From the NCBI GenBank assembly GCA_007258455.2, contig VDFB02262720.1, forward strand, positions 18,976 to 82,975: a DNA stretch of 64,000 bases, in the 5' to 3' direction. The notes under the pieces were generated by a model that worked only from the letters and a program-made list of their open reading frames with translations, was not told the origin of the DNA and did no database searches. The translations under genes were made by a program, and so were the position numbers. Shown here piece after piece: positions 23,640 to 34,260 of the stretch. This DNA comes from Sequoia sempervirens. Its lineage: Eukaryota; Streptophyta; Pinopsida; Cupressales; Cupressaceae. Each line of letters begins with the position of its first letter. Within the stretch, counting starts at the first letter, position 1.

Positions 23640-24330
23640 ATTAATACCAGTCCAATCTTTTTTCTCTTTCATCCTCTCTACCTTCTCCTCTGGCTCCTTT
23701 TTGTCTCCTCTTCCATCTCTCCTCTAGCTCTTTCGACTCCCCTTCGATTTCACTCCTCCTCTCCTCTCCTCTCCTTCATCTCCATCACCCCTCCTCCTTG
23801 CTCCTCCCTCCTTCCTCATGTTGTCGTCTTCCTCCACCACCACACTTCTCCTTCAAATCCTCTTCACCGCCTCTTCTCCTCTCCTCTATCGCTTCCTTGA
23901 CACCTTATCTCTCCACCTCGGTACCTTCCTCATCTCTCCATCACTTGTCCACCCTCTCAGCTAGCTCCACCAAACTCCACGCGTCGTGACCTTCTGCCTT
24001 CATCTCCGAAGCTCCCAATGCCCTCTAGCTGGCACCACACCATCATCCTTCCTCTATCTCTCTTCAGCCCTCCCAACTTCCTGCTGCACTCGCTACCGCC
24101 GTCTGTTGGCTCTGCCACGTCCTCCCTTCAGCAGTACACCTTCATTCCACTTTTGTTGTCAGACAATCCACTCCACTGCCATCGGTCCCACCTCTGATCC
24201 TTGGCTTGCCTTTCCTCTCGCAGCCTTCCTTATCGTCATGTGCCTTCTTCTAGTTCTGGTAAGACTTGAACTCCTGACCACCATATCAACATGGTATTGC
24301 AACTGTCGTTGCACTGCGGGGTGAACCCCT
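23640..24330 (-). repeat. Pyrimidine-rich tract with a SINE-like end
   Basis: 23640-24200 is strongly C/T-rich on the plus strand, unlike the AT-rich surroundings. It gives long but meaningless Ser/Pro/Leu open frames. At the far end, the minus strand reads GGAGTTCAAGTCTTACC (about 24258-24274), a B-box-like motif preceded by an A-box-like segment. A minus-strand SINE-like retroposon with an expanded purine-rich body is possible. A protein-coding reading is not supported. Confidence 0.4.
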
Positions 24331-25593
24331 ATAAATAGTTTATTATTAAAAAGAAAACAAAAGTTAAATAAAATAAGTTTTATTAAAAATAAATAATATA
24401 AGTTTAAAAATTCAAATAAATTACATGAAAAATCATGCAATTCAAAGTTCGGTTCTAAAATAAGATAGTGGAGTTGAGTTTTTGCATGGGAATTGCATGA
24501 AAATAAAAAATAAAAAATAAAAAAACAGAGAGAACTCAGAAAAGGAAGGGGACAATTATTTGAGGGAATAAAAAAATAATTGCATCGACCAAGGATTTTT
24601 GGGGGGAGCTTGGTGTGGAGATTTATTACTATTTTGAACACCAAAAAGAGGCAACAAGCAGAAGGAAAGTATTGGTAAAATTATGAGGTCTATGAATTGG
24701 TATGTATCTTGCTTCATAGTTTTGATGGCATTGGTATTCTTCATAAAATTAATGTGAAAGTATAGGAAATATTATTGGAAAATATTTGAAAGTCGCAACA
24801 TGATTATATTTTAAATCTAGATACACATTCTTGAGTGTTCTTGAGCGTCTAGGGTTATAGTGTTTCATTTTCTATCATGAAACCCCAAATGGGTGTTATG
24901 CATTATAGTTATTTAAAATTATCATGAGGTCGTTGAAAGTTTGTGTCATGAAATTTGTAAGTCTCCTTACTATGTTATAGTCTTCCTTGTGAGGGTAATG
25001 TGACGCCAAAATAATGAATGGTATGCATTGTTTTCGCCTCCACTGTGTAAGAAAAGTGACATTAAATTCACTATATCTTGCATGTAGTGTGAATGAGCAT
25101 TGTGGCCCTTGCATTATCACTCTCTGTCAAAACTATCGGCCTATATTATCCTCTATGCAAACATTAGTATGCTTGTCAAACTAGCGACCTATCATCAAAT
25201 TGACCATGTTTTGCAAAGTTAGCCATGGCTGTCTCAAGAACCTGCACAATGATATTAGATGCAGAAATAACTGATATGCATGCCTGCACAATGACTTTAG
25301 CTGCAAAAATAATTGTTATGCCTATCGATTCATATATATTATGAGTATTATACTCTGATTAGTGAGTTGACCATAATTGTAACCACACATAGATTCTTGT
25401 TGCTAATGTAAATACCTTATGTTATTCCTTAATTTTTGCATATTGGAATGGTAGTATACTGATAAATGTTTTATATTTGTAGTGAAGATTTTACAATTAA
25501 AGTAAAATCTTAATATATCTATGAAACTGTCATTAAACTGTTATGGATCAAATTCTTTAATTTCCAATCCGCATATCAAAAGTATATTCCTAG

Positions 25594-25595
<2 letters not shown>
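24331..25595. other. Intergenic, no gene seen
   Basis: AT-rich; no supported feature. Confidence 0.45.

Positions 25596-25656
<61 letters not shown>
25596..25656. repeat. (CA)n(TA)n compound microsatellite
   Basis: About 25 CA units followed by about 6 TA units. Confidence 0.97.
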
Positions 25657-26729
25657 ACATGCATCATATGTTATGAACTAGTCTTATGGATTTAACCTGC
25701 ATTATATCAAGAAAACTAGTTAGTATTGCATGAAATTGTGAACAACATTGCATGTACATTAAATATTGCATGAAATTAAGAAATATCATTAGTTAAAGGT
25801 CCAGTTGCATGCCAATAATCAAAATTGCATGTCTATAATCTAGTTACATGTCAATTATACATTTAACCATTATTATGCATGAAATGATTGAAATAATAAA
25901 AGATCTTCATATAATCATTTTACATGAAAAGAAAAATAGTTATTTATTTTTATGATCATTATGCATATTATTGTTTTTTATATGTGATTTGGTTTACCTT
26001 CCACGTGTCGAATATGAACTAATAGCGGGAAGTAGATTTGTTTTTTCCAAATCTACCTACCATTTTTCGGTTTAATTGCTTTGGCCAAAGCTATGGGTAC
26101 CATTGAATTAGATGGATGTTATTTTATTCTCTCTGCCATATCCTAATAATAGGGCATAGCATGTTCATTTATGAGATGCATGTAGATATATCAAGTTGCA
26201 TCGGATTCCATCTTGCCAGTTGTTCCCAGATTGCTAGGATTCTCATGCAGGGTCAAGTATTCTTCTGGTTAGGAAGAATTTCGGGGAAGTGTAAGCTTTG
26301 TGGTTGAGCAGAAAAGCGCTTGAGCCATGTTCTTGTCTCTTGGTTTGCAAATGACCATTGGGTTAGTGGCGGTTAGAGACTCTTCAATGATTATATTTCT
26401 TTACTTGTATTGTTATGACCAAATAGGCATGAGAGCCTATTATATTCTTGCATACTTTATATCTTGTACTCTATGATACTTGATTAGATGGTATTTCTTG
26501 TGATGATGTACTTTATTTCTTGTACATATTATTCTAGATTAGACACTTCTACATGTGAGATGTAATATGTCATTGTATATATTAAGGATGTTTCCTTTCA
26601 TTTATGTATTTATGTGAAAATGAGTTGTTATTTATTTTGTGAGATAGTTTAGGGTTTTGAACCTTACATTAACATGAAAGTGTAGGGTCATCGTACATTC
26701 TCCTTTACCATTATTAGGCAAAGTAGCCT
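25657..26729. other. Intergenic, no gene seen
   Basis: AT-rich; no supported feature. Confidence 0.45.
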
Positions 26730-28095
26730 TCCTCTTTATTTTATCCATTGTAATCCACACATATTTTTTGATCCATGAGTAGCAGTAGAAGATTTTCTAT
26801 TGGGGGATGACTAGAAGAGTCATCAAAAAAATGATGCCTCGAGCTTGCTAGAGAAGAAAAACCAACATTGCATACACTAGACACCTTGGCTATAGCGAGG
26901 CAAGTCATTGGCCTAAGAAGGTGGAGTCCTAGGAAAATCAAAAGACTATATGGACTACCGAGGGACAATCCCTGAAAGAATTAGAAGAGACACAATCATC
27001 AAAGGCCTCACTAGATGCATCCTCCCAACCAACAATCACATGATGCTAATGTTCAATCCCAAAACACCAAGTGGCCTTTTATTGTCAAAAAGTCATATGA
27101 AAAAACTTGGGGCAATTTGCAGCTAAATGGCTTGAAGGCAATACACTCATAATCTATTTGTTGTTTCCATGTCTTGCTTCCCACTTTGAGTTATTTCTTC
27201 TCACAATTTTTTGCGAAATCAATCTGACCATAATTTTAACGAAGGTCAAATACGTAAACATCTACTCAAGATATGAGATTGAAATATGCTTCCCCAACGT
27301 ATTTCCAATAGATGAAAAATAATCCTCAAGACCAAAATTGAAGGGGTAGGTTCTAAAGCCCAACTTAAATTGAAGAATTAGGAAGGGATGTCGATTGAGG
27401 GTTTAAATCTAGGAACCAAGGAGTCATACCCAAATATGCCTTATCCCAAAACCAAGGACCTATGTTAAGCAAAGCATCCCTATTTGTAGGGATAGAACAC
27501 AACACCAAAAACTATCCCTTAGCATAGGGACAAGTAGCAAAGTCGCCTTTCATCAAGGGCTTCCAATGCTGAGATAGCTAGTTATGAAGATTCACTAGGC
27601 TAGGCTGGTAATTGTGAAATTTGTAGATTAATGCAACCTTTGGTAGCCAAATTTCCATCTTGGCCACCTCCTCCTCAAAATCCATTGTCAAAGCATATCT
27701 TGTTCAGTTCCATTGTTGTGATATTTTGCATTAACACATCCTTACTAGAGTCGAGGGGACATCTCGAATCCACCTCTCCACCATTGTCCAAGACATAGGA
27801 TAGATCTACCTTGTTTTCACCCTCAAAATGTGCTTTCACAGGGCTAAAATCCTCAAATAGTTTTGTGTGATCATGGATGGTTGTATTAGCATGGGCCAAA
27901 GGGATGAATGGAGAGGGGCACCACCAACAATGAAGAAGCATTGTGGAGCACTAAATCTCCATCTTTGTTGGGTTGAATCCTTGCACTCCCGCCCATACTA
28001 CCATTGATCTCAATGATTGTAGAGGAGACCACAACTGCTAGAGTTTTGTGAGGAGTGCTTGAGTTTATCCTAGAATACATCAAATTTATTATCAT
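26730..28095 (-). pseudogene. Decayed LINE ORF1 (DUF4283-type) remnant
   Basis: Minus-strand remnant. Around 27290-27660 the translation, with stops, reads PTNRDALLNIGPWFWDKA, then TPWFLDLNP and NLPLQFW, the characteristic DUF4283 core of plant LINE ORF1. Below it (about 27090-27130) comes a degraded zinc-knuckle half, SSHLAANCP. 27675-28095 holds two overlapping frames that would lie upstream of the core and may be the N-terminal region. It is related to, but distinct from, the ORF1 piece at 19726-20590. The remnant ends about 100 bp before the Copia insertion at 28191. Confidence 0.65.
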
Positions 28096-28190
28096 TAGGA
28101 ATATAAATCTTTCTATTTCTATAATAGCACATAGGTTTTATGTTTAAAAGAAAGCATATTCTCTTCTTTCAAAATTTCACTTATTACATT

Positions 28191-28650
28191 TGTTAGTGTT
28201 TTGGGTAGCTGCGGGAGTTATTATCCCAATCGGCTAGAAGATAAGTTAGATAAATAATAAACAATTATTCAAGTTGTTGGGTCGGCCCTAGTGGAGGAGG
28301 GCGCCTGAACTTATATATATAGAAGAAAGGTTCTCATTTGATGATCAATTCAGTTATTCATCCTTTTGTGTTTAGAAGAAAGTTCGCCACTTGGGAGGAG
28401 GTTTGCCATTTCAATCTTGATCAGAAATTTGCACTATTTAAAGTGTTGAGATATCTCATTGTATTTTTCCTATCTAGGCATGACTCTAAAAGTGCTAATT
28501 TCTTGCACTATTGTACCTATTCTTTTATTCAGTAAAGTGTTGTTGGGTTTTTCTCCCTCAAGTAGGAGGGTTTTCCCAGGATAAAATATTTGTGTTCATT
28601 GTTCTATGTTTACTTTTATGTTTTCTATTAAATCTAAACTAAAACTAACA
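28191..28650 (+). repeat. 5' LTR of the Copia element
   Basis: 460 bp, TGTTAG...CTAACA. A TATATATATA stretch at about 28312-28321 is a likely TATA box. The conserved GGGTTTTTCTCCCTC...TTTTCCCAGGATAAA block is at 28555-28584. Confidence 0.93.
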
Positions 28651-28662
28651 TGGTATCAGAGC
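28651..28662 (+). other. Primer-binding site for initiator methionine tRNA
   Basis: TGGTATCAGAGC immediately downstream of the 5' LTR. It is the standard Copia minus-strand primer site and fixes the LTR end at 28650. Confidence 0.95.
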
Positions 28663-29630
28663 CTAGGTTCAGGAAGAACTGATCAAATTTGGCTAAGCAG
28701 TGTGTGGAAGTCAATTCCATTATTTAAGGCAATTACTCAGAAAAAGAAGATGGTAATAGGAGGAGTCGAGTGCCTCTATTTGGACTTTGATGTTGTGGGA
28801 TTCTGACAGAGACAAAATCCCCTGCCAAATTGCTCCAGGGATTGAGGAGCGATCAGGATCTAAACTGACCCACGCCCTCTTATTTTCCCTTATTATCAAT
28901 TCAGGCCTTCTCCATATGCAACGAATGTAATCACTCCATGTAGTCCTTGCTTCTATCCATCCATTCAATTTGTTATGCAAATTTGGGCATAGTTGTGGCG
29001 TCCTGCATGTGCAAGTCGTAGCCACCCTTGGTGGTTATGTGTAGATCTGAATAAGGCGCACTTCAACTCAAGTGAATCGATCATCATAGAAGGGTTTTTG
29101 CTAATTGTTGCATGAGTTTCTTAAAAGGTTTGAAGTTGACTGGACAATCAAGCTTATGCTATACGAAGGCTCTGGGGTTGTTTCATATTGCTCATTAACA
29201 TACAACTAACATACTGAGTACTTTTGTATTGTAATTTATCTTTATTTTTGTATGTCCTTGTTTTGTTTCCTTTTTTGTTTTTTGTTGTTGTGAATTGCAG
29301 GTTTTATTTCAAATCAAAACAATGAAGAAGGCTTCAGATTGGCCTCCCTCTATGAAAGCAATCAGCAACTCTAACGCAAAATGGGGACAAGTTTATTGCT
29401 CATAGAAGTTCCATAGTTTTTTTTATTAGACCCGATATCTGGCAAATAAAAAGCAATATCATTGGGATTACACCCCCCAAGGAAGACTATAGCAGGGAGC
29501 ACGCAGCTAATTTGATGATGGATTCGAAACTAGTAGATCACAACCGCTACATACCTCAACATGCAAAGAGACCTTTTGATTGGAGTGACAAAATTATCTT
29601 ATCGCTAGCGATTGGTAATGCAGTTTACTT

Positions 29631-30700
29631 ATGAAAAAGACAAACCAAGAGAAAATAAAGGTGGCTCTTCTAGTTTCGAAGGCTGTGCTTTAGTTTATTG
29701 ATGTTGGCCTTTCAGGTTCCACTAATTATGAAGTGCCTGAGGATGTCAAAGCATGTGGTTTTGGCATCTCTACTGATGAGCTAACATCCATGGTAGAAGA
29801 CCATAGTCTCAAAAAGTTAAGAGCCCATGGTGGAATTGAAGGAATTTCTTATAAGCTTTCTACATCAATTAATGATGGAATTGATGCTGATGAAGAAAGC
29901 CTGAAGCACAGACAGAATGTCTATGGTCTTAACAGATTTGTTGAGAAACCACTTTGAGGATTTTGGGTATTTGTATGGGAGGCATTACGAGACATGACCC
30001 TTATGATTCTTGCAGTCTGTGCAACTGTGTCTTTAGCTATTAGAATTTCTACAGAAGGATGGCCTAAAGGAGCCTATGATGGTCTTGGCATTGTTCTTTG
30101 CATTCTTTTAGTTGTATTTGTAACTGCAATCAGTGATTATCGACAATCATTGCAGTTTAAGGATTCAGATAGGGAGAAGAAGATCTCAATATAGGTTACT
30201 TGAAATGGCTATAGATAGAAAATTTCAATATATGACCTTGTTGTTGGGGATTTAGTGCATTTATCAATTGGTGACCAAGTGCTAGTAGATGGGCTATTTG
30301 TATCTGGTTTTTCATTGCTTATAAATGAGTCAAGCCTAATAGGTGAAAGTAAGCATGTAACTATGAACAAAGAGAAGCCATTTTTTTTGTTATCAGGAAT
30401 GAAGGTCCAAGATGGTTCTGGCAAGATGTTGGTGACAACAGTTGGCATGAGAACAGGATGGGGTAAATTGATGGCAACACTAAGTGAAGGTGGCAAAGAT
30501 GAGACACCACTATAGGAAGATTATCAGTGGGCAATATACACGCTGGTCTGGAGACGACTTTATTGAGATCTTAGAATAATTTGCATCTATTAGTCACAAT
30601 TGCATCTTCATTAGGCTATGGGTTACAAGCATGCCTAGGACTGTTAGCTCAGCAATTGAAATTACATTAGTTCATGATAAATCTGTATTGGTCATCTAGT
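29631..30700 (+). pseudogene. Captured fragment of an autoinhibited (ACA-type) Ca2+-ATPase
   Basis: The parent family pumps calcium out of the cytosol (P2B ATPases with an N-terminal autoinhibitory domain). From 29631 the frame reads TNQEKIKVALLVSKA, the end of the regulatory region. Then come VPEDVKACGFGISTDEL, GFWVFVWEALRDMTLMIL (first membrane segment), TEGWPKGAYDGLGIV and SDYRQSLQFKD (second), and the actuator domain with YDLVVGDLVHLSIGDQV and GESKHV. KVQDGSGKMLVTTVGMRT to DETPL ends that part. After a jump the sequence resumes (frame +1) with RWSGDDFIEILE. The phosphorylation and nucleotide-binding domains are absent. One frame holds for 294 codons with six stops (29691, 29955, 30192, 30201, 30216, 30513) and no frameshift. 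It cannot make a pump. Confidence 0.9.
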
Positions 30701-30807
30701 GATGCTCTGAAAGTCAGAATTTACCATCTCCATTGTCTTCTCCATGAGGATGACCTACTGTTAGCAAAATTTGGCAATAGTTGCAATCATCCTTGACAAT
30801 ATTGTAA

Positions 30808-31000
30808 ACAATCTAAGGAAGTTCTTGATGGGTTTTGAGAATTCAAGGCACGAGTTGAGAACATGTCCGAGAAGAGGATTAAGGTTCTAAGATCAGTCAA
30901 TGGAGGGGAGTTCACTTCCAGAGGATTTTTGTAATCTTTGTATTGGGGCAGGGATCAAGAGGGAGTTTTGTGTTCAGCAAAATGGAGTCCTATGTCATGA
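30808..31000 (+). pseudogene. Copia integrase remnant
   Basis: Reads, with stops, EFKARVENMSEKRIKVLRS, then NGGEFTSRGF and AGIKREFCVQQNGV. These match the Copia integrase core around its second catalytic Asp (usually LRSDNGGEF; here the Asp is Val) and the QQNGV segment. It confirms a Copia origin for the internal region. It is inactive because of the lost Asp, stops and truncation. Confidence 0.85.
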
Positions 31001-31420
31001 GGAACTAGAGTGACTCACTGAGAAGAAGTGAAGGTGTCAGCTAAGTGGATTGCAGTGTTGTAAGGCCAGGTGCTAAGTCTTTGGAAGGCCTCTTCAACTG
31101 CAGAGAACGAAATTGCACAAGGTAGTCAACCTTGTTTTGGCATTGGTAGTACCGCAAACCTATTTAGAATAGGGTGATCTGGAATGAGGTCAAGGAGGAC
31201 TAAGTCCTAGACTCTCGCAAGTTAGTTAAAGCTATTGCTAAGAGTAGTGTCAGAAGTGTGTGTTGGAAACCGTTCCTCTAAGGCAAGCATTGTAGGCAAT
31301 CTTGGACGAGGAGGTTAGGAGGTTGATGTAGGTACTTGGAGGTCCAGAGGGAGTCTTAGCATCATCAAGATATTCTCCCTATGTCAGGAGAATGGATAGA
31401 ACAACAGACTAATCTGTCAT

Positions 31421-31656
31421 AGCGTATATTTCTCTAAGACAGAGAAATATGAGGTGAAAGCCCTTGTAGCGTATATTTATCTGAGACAAAGAAATATGAG
31501 GGTGAAAACCCTTGTAGTGTATATTTCTCTAAGACGGAGAAATATGAGGTGAAAGCCCTTATAGTGTATATTTCTCTAAGACTGAGAAATATGAGGTGAA
31601 AGCCCTTGTAGTGTATATTTCTTTGAGACTAAGAAATATGAGGTGAAAACCCTTGT
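31421..31656 (+). repeat. Five-copy 47-48-bp hairpin tandem repeat
   Basis: Units start at 31421, 31468, 31516, 31563 and 31610. Each has an internal inverted repeat. In unit 1 it is a perfect 10-bp stem ATATTTCTCT/AGAGAAATAT around AAGAC (31426-31450). In unit 5 the stem ATATTTCTT/AAGAAATAT keeps pairing through a paired C-G to T-A change. The array lies about 120 bp before the polypurine tract of the Copia element. Confidence 0.9.
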
Positions 31657-31766
31657 ACAGATCACATCTTTGAGACTAAGTTGTGTTTTCCACAATTGGG
31701 TGTAGCCATTGTGGATGTCATGTTGAGAGAATCCATAACCCAATATTTGAGAATACCTCCCTAGCT

Positions 31767-31775
31767 AAGAGGGAG
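31767..31775 (+). other. Polypurine tract
   Basis: AAGAGGGAG directly before the 3' LTR; the plus-strand priming site of the Copia element. Confidence 0.85.
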
Positions 31776-32239
31776 TGTTAGTGTTTTGGGTAGCTGCGGG
31801 AGGTATTATCCCAATTGGCTAGAAGATAAGTTAGACAAATAATAAACAATTATTCAAGTTGTTGGGTCGGCCCTAGTGGAGTAGGGCGCCTGGACTTATA
31901 TATATAGAAGAAAGGTTCTTCTCATTTGATGATCAATTTAGTTATTCATCCTTTTGTGTTTAGAAGAAAGTTCGCCACTCAGGAGAAGGTTCGCCATTTC
32001 AGTCTTGATCAGAAATTTGCACTATTTAAAGTGTTGCCGACATCTCATTCTATTTTGCCTATCTAGGCATGACTCTCAAAGTGCTAATTTCTTGCACTGT
32101 TATACCTGTTCTTTTATTCAGTAAAGTGTTGTTGGGTTTTTCTCCTTCAAGTAGGAGAGTTTTCCCAGGATAAAATCTTTGTGTTCATTGTTATGTGTTT
32201 ACTTTTCTGTTTTCTGTTAAATCTGATCTAAAACTAACA
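31776..32239 (+). repeat. 3' LTR of the Copia element
   Basis: 464 bp, roughly 93% identical to 28191-28650 by manual alignment, with one TCT insertion and scattered substitutions. Confidence 0.93.
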
Positions 32240-32944
32240 TTAAGTGATAAATCATTATATTACTATAATATCACATAGATTTCATGTAAAAAATATGCAT
32301 ACTGCATTGTTGAATGCTTCACTCATTTAAGTTGTGTTAAATATTGTAGGTTACAGATTGCAGAATATAATCAAACACTAGACAATCTAAATTTGATTAC
32401 CTAAATAAAGAAAGACAAGCTTTATAGAGTAATGTATGTCACACCTGCATTTAGAATGCAGGACAAAAAAAATAGATATGAATGAATCAAACAAACTATG
32501 AAGGAAAATTAAAAACCATTGAATAATAGATTATGTTAAAAAATGGATTCTCTAATATTTATAACTTTCACTTATTATGATATATTCAATATAAATATTA
32601 TAAACTTATTGTTATTAATGAGAAACGGGGATAAAATTCAATTTTGAAAATGCAAACACAGAGAATAATATAAATTGTTGTATAAGACGTCTGCAATAGT
32701 TGATTGCACTATTATACAATAGTAAACAGTTGGAAATGAATAGGAAACAAAATATATATTCCAGGCAGTGTTGTTCTCTAGTTGCAGAGTAATTGCATTC
32801 GAATGTAGAATAGTTGCGGTGTTGTTTTGTAGATGCAGAGTATTATATAACAGCTGGAATTGAATAGGAATAAAATATACATTCCCAGACTCAAACTGGA
32901 TATAATATGCCAGAAAACTTCAAGAATTAAGGAATGCCTAAATT
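32240..32944. other. Intergenic, AT-rich
   Basis: 32240-32310 continues the dispersed repeat interrupted by the Copia insertion. The rest holds no supported feature. Confidence 0.45.
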
Positions 32945-33205
32945 TAAATGAAAAGGAAATAGACTTTCTTGGTACTGTATGGGTGTCAACCAAGCCCTCA
33001 GGGGTAGATTGGACCATCAAGCCATGGGAAAACACAGATGATGGTCATAGATCTGATTTCCCTGAATTTACCCCCACATGGATGGAGGGCAGCTCATAAG
33101 GATGGAGGTAATAGTGGTGTGTGTTAGGACTTCACTTCACAGGTCATACCAGGTATTGATTCCCTCGTATGAAAAAAGAGTGTATGGTGTCAACCCACGC
33201 CTGTA
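32945..33205 (+). mobile_element. SINE-like repeat, copy 1
   Basis: Contains CCTGAATTTACC, ATGGATGGAG and CATACCAGGTATTGATTCC in the same order as 34165-34260. The B-box region is degraded here (ATCTGATTTCCC). GTATGGGTGTCAACC near its start recurs as GTATGGTGTCAACC near 33183, hinting at a partial dimer. Confidence 0.4.
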
Positions 33206-34164
33206 TCCAAGAGCAGTATGAGAATTCTGCTTCACCAAGATGAGTCTTTAGATAACTCTGCAATTTTTTGTTTGTATAATTTTGTATTCCTGACTAACAG
33301 ACTAACCCACCTCAGTATTAGTTTTGATAAGTCTATATGGGTTACTACCATTTTCTCTAGAAATTTATATTTTCCAGTGGTATGGGTACCTTGGGCAGAG
33401 TAATAGATATAAATAGGCTCTAAGGTGCAATAACTAGGTTGTTGACATATCAAACCTGGGCATAAAACAACTTGTTCAACATAGAGCTACAGTTTTGCAT
33501 CAAGTAAAACGAAACCAAAGAGTTAGGCACTAGCTTCACATACGTTTTAACCATCATAACATCCCCGTTTCAGAAACTTCTTGATTCGTAACAAGCATCT
33601 TGCAGGAAACAGTTCAAGGTATTCTGCTTCTGTGCCATCTCCAACATAAGCTACTGCCAGCTGATCAATTCAACAATGACCGTTCCAGCAGTTGAGCTGT
33701 ATTGGTATGTTTGTAAGTATCTTTTATAGCTCTACATGACCCATTCATTTTTTCCTATTTCTAGTTTGTACTTTTCATCGTCAGGATGTATAATCTAATG
33801 CATCAAGATTGTTATTTCCAATCATGGTCTCTTATATAGATGAAGTTCTATTCTATCATATAAAAATAAATGCATTCATTATTTCCATGTATACCTAATA
33901 TTGACATTCTAGTAATTGAGATTCAGATAAAGATATAATGGAGTTAATTTAGGAAAATTTTCCTCATAATTCTTGATATAAATTTTTGCTTTCTAAAATT
34001 GATATGGCTGGTGAAAACTTCAACATTCCCATATGAGTTGAATTTGAGAATCTTTCTTAAATATAGTGCACAAACTAGTTTGTTTCATTGTTGTCAGTTA
34101 CAGTCTCAAGCAAACATTATCATTAAAAAGGAAAACAAAGCTATACATAAAAATTACAATTACG
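33206..34164. other. Intergenic, no gene seen
   Basis: No supported feature. Confidence 0.4.
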
Positions 34165-34260
34165 TGAACAGGGTTCGATTCCCCTGGATTTACTCTGTAT
34201 GGATGGAATGGAGTGTTAAAGACTTTTCTTTGCGGATCCTACCAGGTATTGATTCCTCAA
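34165..34260 (+). mobile_element. SINE-like repeat, copy 2
   Basis: Has an excellent B box, GGGTTCGATTCCC, near 34170, followed by CTGGATTTACTCTGTATGGA and CCTACCAGGTATTGATTCC, shared with 32945-33205. A short A-run follows. The A-box half is missing or degraded. Confidence 0.45.

Larger units (their letters stand above)
28191..32239 (+). mobile_element. Copia LTR retrotransposon carrying a Ca2+-ATPase gene fragment
   Basis: Complete in outline: 5' LTR 28191-28650, primer-binding site TGGTATCAGAGC directly after it, an internal region, a purine tract AAGAGGGAG (31767-31775), and 3' LTR 31776-32239. The LTRs start TGTTAG and end CTAACA and are about 93% identical by eye. The internal region is not a normal gag-pol. 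It holds a P-type Ca2+-ATPase fragment (29631-30700), a short Copia integrase remnant (about 30808-31000) and a 47-bp hairpin repeat array (31421-31656). ACATT precedes the 5' LTR; the 3' side reads CTAACATTAAG, as if ACATT followed but one ACA was lost. It must have depended on another element's proteins to move. Confidence 0.9.

Noticed and set aside
23631..24324. Ser/Pro/Leu-rich plus-strand frames
   Set aside because: Result of C/T-rich composition in all frames; no domain and no plausible gene structure.
31421..31656. CRISPR-like array
   Set aside because: Units are contiguous with no unique spacers, lie inside a plant retrotransposon, and are explained as a tandem hairpin repeat.
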